The notes under the pieces were generated by a model. The model ran no database searches. It had not been told where the DNA came from and saw only the letters and a list, made by a program, of their open reading frames with translations. Below, piece after piece: positions 1-5,462 of a stretch of 5,721 nucleotides of DNA (within the stretch, counting starts at the first letter, position 1; each line of letters begins with the position of its first letter). Source of the stretch: Acidimicrobiales bacterium (GTDB taxonomy: Bacteria; Actinomycetota; Acidimicrobiia; Acidimicrobiales; JANYDT01). The stretch is taken from contig JANYHQ010000317.1 in the NCBI GenBank assembly GCA_025358985.1, forward strand, positions 1 through 5,721, written 5' to 3'. A program made the translations under genes and the position numbers.

Positions 1-1775
1 GCGGCGCCGTCGAGGAGGGCATCGGCCACGCCCACGAGCTCGGCGCTGCGGCCCTGGTCCCGACGCAGTATGAGGAGATGAGCAAGGTAACCAATCTGAT
101 AGTCCGGGTTGTCGTCGTGGGTGAGCATCTCGTCGATGTAGCGTTCCGACCGAGTAAGATCGCCGTCGAAGTAGGCCAGTAATGCTCGCTTCTGCGCGGA
201 TGCGGCCAACATCCGACCACGCTGCACCGAGAGTGCGATCTCGCGATGTCGATCGACGCTGCGGCGCATGGCCTCGACATCGCCGTCTCGCGTGCTTTGA
301 CTGGTGCGCAGGTGCGTCACGTCGCGCCACAGCACGAGGTGCGTGGGACGAGTCGACGCCAGTTGCTCACACCGGTCCACGATCATGTCGAACTGGGTCC
401 GGTCCGAGGGGTCGAGTGTCTCGGCGACGCACTGCAGGAGCTCCACGCGATCGGGGAGATCTTCCACCCGGTCGACCAACTGCAGTGCTGCTGCGGCGAG
501 CTGACTGGGTGACTCGGTGATGTTGCCGGCGTTGGTCGACTCGTAGAGCTGATGGGTGAGCAGACGGGCCCGGAGATCGGCATCCATCGTGGGTTGCATG
601 ATGGATGCAGTTTCGGCAATGAGATCCAAGTTGGACGCCTGCTCGATGACACCGGACCCGTAGATACACGCGTCATTGGCCCGACAGGTCAGTTCGGCAT
701 TGCCGAGGTGGCGCGCCAACGCCAGGGCTGTGTGCGCCTGGGCGATTGCTTCGTTGCGTCGTCCGAGGGAGTCGAGCGCTCGGAAGCAGAGCAGGAGGAG
801 GTCGAAGGGACACGTGGGCCACGGCCCCGCGTGATCAGTCCAGTCGGCCTCTACTCCGAACGCCGTGAGCCCGGCCTGTGAGAGCGCGAGCGCCTCGTCG
901 AACGCTGCGAGATCGAAAGCCGCGCATGCGGCGACGATCGCGGTTGACGCCAACCGGTGACGATCCGCAAGTGGCCCGGCCTGTAATGCGTGGTGCACCA
1001 CCTGGCTCGCCCGGGTGTGAGCGTCGACTCCGGGGGCGTGCGCCCATGCCTCGGAGATGCGCCGGTGCCCGATGCGTTGGCGAGACATCGCCATCCCCAA
1101 CAACAGCACGTCGCGGACGATCTCAGGAACGAATTGGAACCAACCTGCCTGCGACGGATCATCGTGCACGAGCCCCACCCGGGCCATCTGATCCAGTGCA
1201 TCGAACAACACAATGGTGTCCACCCTGATACAACCGGCAAGGACGTCAACTGGGAAGGATGGTCCGAGCAGTGCGGCCGTGTCGAGTACATCGGCGATAA
1301 GCGGATCGGTGGACATCACCAACGGATCGATACGCGCCCGTATGAATGCCACGGCACCACGAGGGATCTCGATGTCATTGGGGGAGGCCAGCAATTGGGC
1401 GCACAGGAACGGGTTGCCTCCACTGCGACGCAACAGCGTCGCCTGCTGGTGCTCATCGAGGTCGATCCCGTGGTGTTGGACCATCTGGCTGACCTCCTGT
1501 TGGTCGAACCCGTCCAGCTCGATGATCTCCATCTGGCCCTGCGCCGCACCGTCACCGATGAGCCTCGTGATGTCGTGGGAAACGGCCAGCTCATCGAAAC
1601 GAATCGTGAGCACCACTAGGGCGTAAGGGATGGGGCGCTGCATGCAATAGTCGATCAGGGACGCAGTCGCGGGATCGGCGAGATGAACGTCGTCGATGAG
1701 AAACAGTACGGGCCGGTGCTCCGCGATCCGGGTGAGCGCTCCCCGATCATGTGGCGACGTTCGTCGTGATCGGCT
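1..1775 (-). CDS. C-terminal ATPase and TPR-like region of the large SARP regulator, partial at window edge
   Basis: A minus-strand frame stays open from a TAG at 1776-1778 down to base 1, about 590 codons without a stop, and leaves the window. Family-like sequence begins near 1742 with ALTRIAEHRPVLFLIDDVH. This contains Walker B (VLFLIDD, 1689-1709), then LADPAT and a sensor-like LTIRFDEL. The lid motif GGNPF is at 1407-1421. After about 1300 the protein is helical and repeat-rich, ending with the arrangement ALLAYFDGDLTRSERYID and LLILRRDQGRSAELV seen in the TPR-like tails of actinobacterial SARP or LuxR regulators. In the original protein this part would hydrolyse ATP and gate the SARP domain. 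Its N-terminus is not a real start: it joins the Walker A piece through a one-base frameshift near 1741-1744. The first in-frame ATG after the shift is at 1643. All plus-strand open frames here are antisense shadows. Confidence 0.82.
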
Positions 1776-1960
1776 CTATCCCACGCCGTGCGAACGATGT
1801 CCACGAACGGTTGAAAGATCCCCGCGTTCGGGAGGCATCGGCCGCGCAGGAAGCGGTGTCCGCCCCCGACGGCGATCTTTCCCCTTTCGGCAGCCAAACG
1901 GGTCTTGCCGATGCCCGCCGGTCCCGCCACCCCGACCATGGCTCCGTCGCCCTGCATCAC
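1655..1960 (-). CDS. Walker A fragment of the large-SARP ATPase domain (broken gene)
   Basis: This short frame is in the same register as the SARP frame, separated from it only by TGA 1967-1969. It carries the P-loop GPAGIGKT at 1901-1924, followed by a helix (RLAAERGK) and the GRCLPNAG...QPFVD segment typical of AfsR/LuxR-type signal-transduction ATPases. The first possible restart codons are GTG at 1960 and ATG at 1957. The sequence stops resembling the family at about 1742; beyond that the frame reads out-of-frame residues to a stop at 1655. The true continuation lies one register over in the next piece. It probably does not make a working protein by itself, since it has Walker A but no Walker B. 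It should be read as the middle segment of one gene. Confidence 0.6.
   Translation of the reverse strand: MMQGDGAMVGVAGPAGIGKTRLAAERGKIAVGGGHRFLRGRCLPNAGIFQPFVDIVRTAWDRADHDERRHMIGERSPGSRSTGPYCFSSTTFISPIPRLRP
1741..1744 (-). other. Probable -1 frameshift in a G run of the SARP-ATPase gene
   Basis: Upstream coding (Walker A side) uses one register through ERRHMIG, and downstream coding (Walker B side) uses another from ALTRIAEH. The switch falls at the run CCCC on the plus strand (GGGG on the coding strand). One additional G would give HMIGGALTRIAEH and join the two pieces without loss. A larger deletion of 3n+1 bases here cannot be excluded, because the Walker A to Walker B spacing is short. 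Confidence 0.65.
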
Positions 1961-1966
1961 CCGCCG

Positions 1967-1969
1967 TCA
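1967..1969 (-). other. In-frame TGA interrupting the SARP-ATPase gene
   Basis: The minus strand reads ...LARLDNS-TGA-RRVMQGDG...GPAGIGKT in one continuous register. The spacing from FVGR to GPAGIGKT is that of intact AfsR/LuxR-type ATPases, and the TGA occupies a position often filled by Trp in that linker. A single G-to-A change (TGG to TGA; plus-strand C to T at 1967) would explain it. TGA is used as an ordinary stop by the neighbouring genes, so recoding to Trp is unlikely. Confidence 0.7.
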
Positions 1970-2851
1970 ACTGTTGTCGAGGCGCGCCAAGGCTGTATGT
2001 CGTCCCACGAAGGTGTTCGTGTGGGAGTCGGGCTCGCGGCTGTCAACGCGAACTGTGTCGCGCACCGTGTCATGCGCATGTGTCAAGGCGGGTTCATGGT
2101 TGGTCCAACGCAGTTCCGCGGATTGTCGGAGGATGGACCCTTCGAGGTCGCGCAGACCTGCGCCGGGAGAGATGCCGAGGAGTTCGGCCAAGTGCGCTGA
2201 AACCCGACCGTATGCGCGCAGTGCTTCGCCCTGTCGGTCGGCGCGATAGAGCGCAACCATCAGCTGGCCCCAGAGCCGTTCGCGCAGTGGATGGTCGGCA
2301 ACCAACTGCTCGAGTTCAGCCACGAGGTGGTGATGGTGGCCGAGCCCCAGCCGCAGCTCGATGATCTGCTCGGCGATGCGCACTCGAAGCTCCTCGTAGC
2401 GCACGGCCGTGGGGGTGGCCCACTGGCAGACAGCCAGATCTCCGAGCACGGGCCCTCGCCACAGCTCCAGCGCCCGCTGCCACGTACGCAGGGCTTCTGG
2501 CTGGTTGCTGCGGGAGGCCGCTCGTCCCGCATCGGCGTCCAGGCGCTCCGCAGTGTCGAGGTCGAGGCCAGCGGGCAGATTGAGCCGATAGCCGGCCCCG
2601 AAACTGGTAGTGAGGGCGTCATCACCCAGTGCTTTACGGATGAGGGAGACGTATCCGGCGATGGTGGCACCGGCGGCGGCCGGCGGGGAGCCCTCCCACA
2701 GCAACTCTGCAAGCTCGTCGATGGACACCGGCCGGTGGTGACGGAGGGCAAGGATGGCCACGAGCTCACGGTGACGACGCCGACCGAGGTCGATCGGTGC
2801 TCCTGCCAGATCCTTTGTGGCTTGCATAGGACCGAGCATCAGTACACGCAC
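1967..2851 (-). CDS. SARP-family transcriptional activator, winged-helix plus BTAD domain (N-terminal part of a large SARP)
   Basis: This 294-residue frame is a Streptomyces antibiotic regulatory protein (SARP)-type activator, which binds direct-repeat operators and recruits RNA polymerase. Residues 1-92 form the OmpR-like winged helix: it opens MRVLMLGPM, has SIDELAELLW before the recognition region, GYVSLIRKALG, and ends GAGYRLNL. Residues about 98-245 are the all-helical BTAD domain, with the family signature HPLRERLWGQLMVALYR (187-203), then AYGRV and LGISPG. Residues 281-291 (FVGRHTALARL) begin the ATPase module that normally follows. A GTG start at 2851 is chosen because it gives the usual SARP N-terminus; a stop lies upstream in frame at 2879-2881 and no Shine-Dalgarno sequence is visible. 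The frame ends at TGA 1967-1969, but the same frame then continues straight into Walker A, so the gene was originally longer. As it stands, the product matches the domain content of small SARPs. Confidence 0.9.
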   Translation of the reverse strand: MRVLMLGPMQATKDLAGAPIDLGRRRHRELVAILALRHHRPVSIDELAELLWEGSPPAAAGATIAGYVSLIRKALGDDALTTSFGAGYRLNLPAGLDLDTAERLDADAGRAASRSNQPEALRTWQRALELWRGPVLGDLAVCQWATPTAVRYEELRVRIAEQIIELRLGLGHHHHLVAELEQLVADHPLRERLWGQLMVALYRADRQGEALRAYGRVSAHLAELLGISPGAGLRDLEGSILRQSAELRWTNHEPALTHAHDTVRDTVRVDSREPDSHTNTFVGRHTALARLDNS

Positions 2852-2859
2852 CGGGCACG

Positions 2860-2865
2860 ACCATA
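2860..2865 (-). promoter_or_regulatory. Possible -10 element of the SARP gene
   Basis: The minus strand reads TATGGT, matching the actinobacterial TANNNT -10 pattern. It ends 8 bases before the GTG at 2851, so the transcript would begin within a few bases of the start codon. This agrees with the absence of a Shine-Dalgarno sequence. No convincing -35 element is seen. Confidence 0.25.
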
Positions 2866-2894
2866 CCCACCGCCTGCGCTAGATCGGACACGGG

Positions 2895-2923
2895 TCCCAG
2901 GCTCGTCCAAGCAAGATCCAAGG
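2895..2923 (+). promoter_or_regulatory. Putative SARP operator: three heptamer direct repeats with 11-bp period
   Basis: TCCCAGG (2895-2901), TCCAAGC (2906-2912) and TCCAAGG (2917-2923) are spaced by exactly 4 bases (CTCG and AAGA), giving an 11-bp period. The copies differ from one another at one or two of seven positions. SARP activators such as ActII-ORF4 and AfsR are known to bind heptamer direct repeats at 11-bp spacing, about 8 bp upstream of the -10 element. Here the array ends 21 bases before the ATG of the exported-protein gene at 2944 and 44 bases upstream of the SARP start at 2851. A weak -10 candidate (CACACT, 2933-2938) would put transcription start at or next to that ATG. Binding by the adjacent SARP is inference. 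Confidence 0.5.
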
Positions 2924-2929
2924 TTGGAT
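2916..2929. repeat. Inverted repeat ATCCAA-GG-TTGGAT
   Basis: Two perfect 6-base arms surround a 2-base centre. The left arm overlaps the third SARP-like heptamer, so the element adds a TCCAA half-site on the opposite strand. The loop is too short for an RNA hairpin terminator, so a protein-binding role is more plausible. It may be incidental to the direct repeats. Confidence 0.4.
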
Positions 2930-2943
2930 GGGCACACTGGCGC

Positions 2944-3956
2944 ATGCCTGTGATCCGACGCCGAGCCCGAACCAATCTGCCCCGTTCGAGGCGCGGCGCG
3001 CTCATTGGGCTGGCGGGGGCGACGATGATGGTGGCCACCCTCACCTCCGGCGCCTCCCGCGCGTCCGGCGCATCGGCAACAGTCACGAAGGCGGCCGAGA
3101 CCTCCAAAACGACAGCATCATCAGCGGCATCGTCGCCACTACCGGCGTCGGTCCGCTTCCGGGTGCAGTTCATGGGGAGCGGCAAGTTCGACCGCACGGC
3201 CAGCATCACGGGCCACATCCCATGTGCGCCGGGGCTCGTGGCTACTGAGTTGGATCATGCTGCATTCCGATGGGACTTCACCTGGGAGGTCACCATCCAC
3301 CCACGCCTGGCCGACGACAACCCGGTGATCGTGTCCCAGGTGGGATCGCTCGATGGGAGGCGGTGCACAACCTCACCGGACCGGACTCCGCCGAGATCAT
3401 CGGCGGCGGCTGCTCTCCCCACGACGCCTCGTGCACCGACACGATCCCCTTCCGGGCGCTCATTGGAGATCTGGACCAGTCGACCAGGCAGAAGGGGGCG
3501 CTGGTGAATCGCGCGCTATCGGTGGTACGGGCGGTGAACAAGCAAGGTGTGACCGAGTACTCGTTTGCGGCAACGGTGAATCCGGACAGGAGTTCGTTGA
3601 TCGGCGATTCCATCGGAGTGGACGACAGGGGCGGGTGCCAGTTCGAAGTGGATGGATCCGGTCCGCTCGGACTGCATGACTACGGCAACCCGTATTGCTA
3701 CTCGGAACAAGACAACCTCACCTCGAAGTTCCGCGATCCACTGGCACCCCAGCCCTTCGTCATCCCGGCCCGTGACCTGTCCACATTTGGCTTACAGGAG
3801 CTGCCCGTGTCGTCATGGGTGCTGAAGCCGGGGGACGTGGTGGCGGCGCCGGGAGCGGTGTACGACTGCGGCACCGAGCTCCCCGGCGCCGGGTCGGTGA
3901 CCTGCACGATGGGACAAACCTCGGATGGTCGGGTCCGCATCACCAAGCTCCGATGA
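2944..3956 (+). CDS. Exported seven-cysteine protein of unknown function (frameshifted)
   Basis: Two overlapping frames make one protein of about 337 residues. The first is used from ATG 2944 to about 3357, the second from about 3357 to TGA 3954-3956. The N-terminus is a signal peptide: an arginine-rich region (residues 5-17), a hydrophobic core GALIGLAGATMMVATL and a small-residue region ending SGASA near 45, followed by a Ser/Thr/Ala-rich linker to about 68. The mature part looks beta-rich and holds seven cysteines: HIPC (94), GGGC and DASC (157, 164), GGCQF, NPYCY, VYDCG and SVTCT. These suggest disulfide bonds outside the cell. I recognise no family or catalytic motif. No Shine-Dalgarno sequence precedes the ATG, and the SARP-like repeats end 21 bases upstream, so it may be leaderless and SARP-controlled. 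The small exported-protein gene follows 62 bases downstream. Confidence 0.75.
3355..3357 (+). other. Probable -1 frameshift in a GGG run of the seven-cysteine gene
   Basis: The first register is protein-like up to VSQVGSLDG and then turns Arg/Pro/Ser-rich, as off-frame GC-rich DNA does. The next register is protein-like from EAVHNLTGPDSAEI onward. The boundary is GGG at 3355-3357; one more G gives GSLDG-EAVHNLTG with nothing lost. Confidence 0.7.
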
Positions 3957-3966
3957 CAACATCTGT

Positions 3967-3993
3967 ACACCTACGACATACGACACCTACGAC
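3967..3993 (+). repeat. 11-bp direct repeat before the small exported-protein gene
   Basis: ACACCTACGAC occurs at 3967-3977 and again at 3983-3993, separated by ATACG (16-bp period). It fills much of the 62-base gap between the two plus-strand exported-protein genes and ends 25 bases before the ATG at 4019. It could be a regulator site for the second gene. No clear -10 hexamer was found. Confidence 0.5.
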
Positions 3994-4018
3994 TCACTGC
4001 GCCGAAAGCGAATCCCTC

Positions 4019-4377
4019 ATGAACTGTTTCCGTTCCGCCTCTGCCGTTGCCGTTGTGGCCGCTACGCTCATCACCGGCACAGGTGTGGGACAGGCCATTG
4101 CCGCAGGCACGACCGTGCCCCAGACCGCCTTCTGCAAGAAGGTGGTGGCGTACAACGCCAGTACACGGCGGCCTATGCGAAGAAACCCAATGACCTCAAG
4201 GCTCTCGGGGCGATCAAGGTGGCTGGCCTACGCCGCATCGAGAAAATGGCACCGGCGGCATCCAAAGCAGACTTCGAGGCCATGGCCAAGCACTACGAAA
4301 CAGGCGCCAAGGCGGGGGTCGCCGTCATGAAGGTCCTCGGTGTGGTCAATGACCAGTGCAAGGTCGACCTCGCCTGA
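4019..4377 (+). CDS. Small exported helical protein of unknown function (frameshifted)
   Basis: Joining two registers at about 4158 gives a protein of about 119 residues. ATG 4019 begins MNCFRSASAVAVVAATL, a typical signal peptide with likely cleavage near AIAAG (residues 26-30). The mature part starts TTVPQTAFCKK and is almost wholly alpha-helical, with AYAKKPNDLKALGAIK, KADFEAMAKHYETG and a final NDQCKVDLA. Cysteines near each end of the mature chain (39 and about 114) could close the bundle with a disulfide. This design (FC... near the start, DFE...YETG in the middle, C near the C-terminus) resembles many small uncharacterised exported actinobacterial proteins; no function is assigned. Only a weak GAAAG (4004-4008) precedes the ATG. 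It is co-directional with the seven-cysteine gene and ends 6 bases before the convergent gene. The second register is used from about 4159 to TGA 4375-4377. Confidence 0.72.
4158..4159 (+). other. Probable -1 frameshift in a CC run of the small exported-protein gene
   Basis: The signal peptide register runs to KKVVAYNA and then degrades into Arg/Ser-rich residues. The next register is protein-like from QYTAAYAKKPND. Adding one C at 4158-4159 gives AAC GCC CAG TAC, joining AYNA to QYTAAYAKK exactly. Confidence 0.7.
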
Positions 4378-4383
4378 CGTACA

Positions 4384-5388
4384 TCACTGCGTCGTGAGGG
4401 GACCGGTGTCCACCACCTCGAATGCGGTACCGGGGACGTTCTTCAACTGGTTCAGATCATCATCGTCCCAGCGGCTGTCGGTGGAGCCGGTGATGAACCA
4501 TGGACTGCCGTTGTCCGCCACGATCATGCCGTAGCGCTTCAGCGCCGTGAGTAACACCAACGCATCACCTTTGTAACCACTTGTATCAAAATCTGCGCGC
4601 ATACGAATGCGGGCGCCCATGGGTGGCAGTGAAGGGTCCGCCTTGCCCGCAAAGTGCGTGGCCGGATGGATGTATGCGCGCTGGGTTTGTGGCGCGGTGA
4701 CTCGCAGCGCATGGGTGATGGCGCCACTACGAATCTCGTCGAATCGGGCCAGTCCAGGCAGGATGGGTAGCCCTGCCGCATCGGCTGATGTCCAACCCTT
4801 GGGACGTAGAGCGGAAGTGTTGAGGTCCCATACCGCCCCCGATGATGCCTGCCACGCACCATTGACCACAGAAGCGTTGTACAACTCATACAGCTTGCAG
4901 GTGCCCTGTTGCACCGCCAACACATGACGATCACTGCCGGCCTCGATCTTGGCATTGAGCGGGATGGGATACGGCCCCGGGTCGCTCTCATCGCCATAGT
5001 CCGTGAAACGCACAGGTAGTGGTGGTTGCCCGGCTGGCACCACCGTGAACGGGATTCCATAGTCGGGGTTGGAGCCGAAATCGGGATGCACGTTGCGGGT
5101 GCCACCGCCGTTGATGGCGGCTATCCACTTGGCTGACATTGGATGGATGCTCAGTGCGCTGACATCCTGGTTCCATGGGTCGGTCGGAGGGCGAACTGCG
5201 CATCCGCCAATGGAGGCGCCGACGACGACCGGGGGAGCGTTGGTTGGTGATGGGGGCGTCTTCAGAGCGACGGCGGTGGTCGTGGTGCGGGCGCGCTTCT
5301 TGCGCGTCCGGGCGGTGGCAGGCGCCAAGCCGCCGAGAACCACGATGGGGACCGTACCGAGCGCGATCCAGCGACGAAGTCTGATCAT
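4384..5388 (-). CDS. Exported protein of a widespread uncharacterised family
   Basis: An intact 334-residue frame begins at ATG 5388 behind a strong ribosome binding site. Residues 1-27 are a signal peptide (MIRLRRWIALGTVPIVVLGG, then APATA), followed by a basic and Thr/Pro-rich linker to about 55. The mature domain (about 60-330) carries DPWNQDVS (70-77), HPDFGS (101-106), YGIPFTVVP, SDRHVLAVQ (152-160), CKLYELYNA (164-172), a long ALRPKGWTSADAAGLP block (193-208), ITHALRVT, RAYIHPATHFA (237-247), PPMGARIRMRADFD and RYGMIVADNGSPW (285-297). I recognise this pattern from uncharacterised exported proteins in Actinobacteria and other phyla, but know no demonstrated activity. The many conserved Asp, His, Arg and Trp residues look like a polysaccharide-binding or catalytic surface (inference). 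C63 and C164 could pair. It converges on the small helical gene and diverges from the oxidoreductase gene. Confidence 0.88.
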   Translation of the reverse strand: MIRLRRWIALGTVPIVVLGGLAPATARTRKKRARTTTTAVALKTPPSPTNAPPVVVGASIGGCAVRPPTDPWNQDVSALSIHPMSAKWIAAINGGGTRNVHPDFGSNPDYGIPFTVVPAGQPPLPVRFTDYGDESDPGPYPIPLNAKIEAGSDRHVLAVQQGTCKLYELYNASVVNGAWQASSGAVWDLNTSALRPKGWTSADAAGLPILPGLARFDEIRSGAITHALRVTAPQTQRAYIHPATHFAGKADPSLPPMGARIRMRADFDTSGYKGDALVLLTALKRYGMIVADNGSPWFITGSTDSRWDDDDLNQLKNVPGTAFEVVDTGPLTTQ

Positions 5389-5394
5389 CAGAAC

Positions 5395-5400
5395 ACCTCC
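5395..5400 (-). promoter_or_regulatory. Ribosome binding site GGAGGT
   Basis: The minus strand reads GGAGGT followed by GTTCTG and then ATG at 5388, which is a full Shine-Dalgarno match at optimal spacing. It fixes the start of the exported-protein gene and contrasts with the other genes in the window, none of which has such a site. Confidence 0.85.
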
Positions 5401-5449
5401 AGCGGGTACATCGGCATCGGGGGGCGCCCACCTGAGGAGCGGACAGCGC

Positions 5450-5455
5450 TACCGT
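5450..5455 (+). promoter_or_regulatory. Possible -10 element for a leaderless oxidoreductase transcript
   Basis: TACCGT fits the TANNNT pattern and lies 8-13 bases before ATG 5463, where a transcript starting at the A of the ATG would need it. No Shine-Dalgarno sequence is correctly placed; the only GAGGAG (5434-5439) is more than 20 bases away. The shared 74-base region to the divergent gene also holds the palindrome GGGCGCCC (5422-5429). Confidence 0.3.
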
Positions 5456-5462
5456 CAGCCAT

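Noticed and set aside
1967..1969. TGA recoded as tryptophan genome-wide
   Set aside because: TGA terminates the genes ending at 3956, 4377 and 4384, and TGG is used freely for Trp, so a genetic code change is not supported.
182..2364. Many plus-strand open frames, the longest at 990-1619 and 1696-2364
   Set aside because: They are antisense to the continuous minus-strand SARP/ATPase coding sequence, are Arg/Pro/Ser-rich, contain no recognisable motif and have no ribosome binding sites.
2766..3218. Minus-strand 150-residue open frame across the divergent intergenic region
   Set aside because: It overlaps the SARP N-terminus, the operator-like repeats and the signal peptide of the seven-cysteine protein, and its translation has no family features.
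4378..4393. Possible terminator between the convergent genes (GACG...CGTC)
   Set aside because: The stem is only 4 bp with a long loop and no T run on either strand.
5422..5429. Palindrome GGGCGCCC in the divergent region as a regulator site
   Set aside because: An 8-bp all-G/C palindrome is expected by chance in DNA of this composition, and nothing else supports an operator here.
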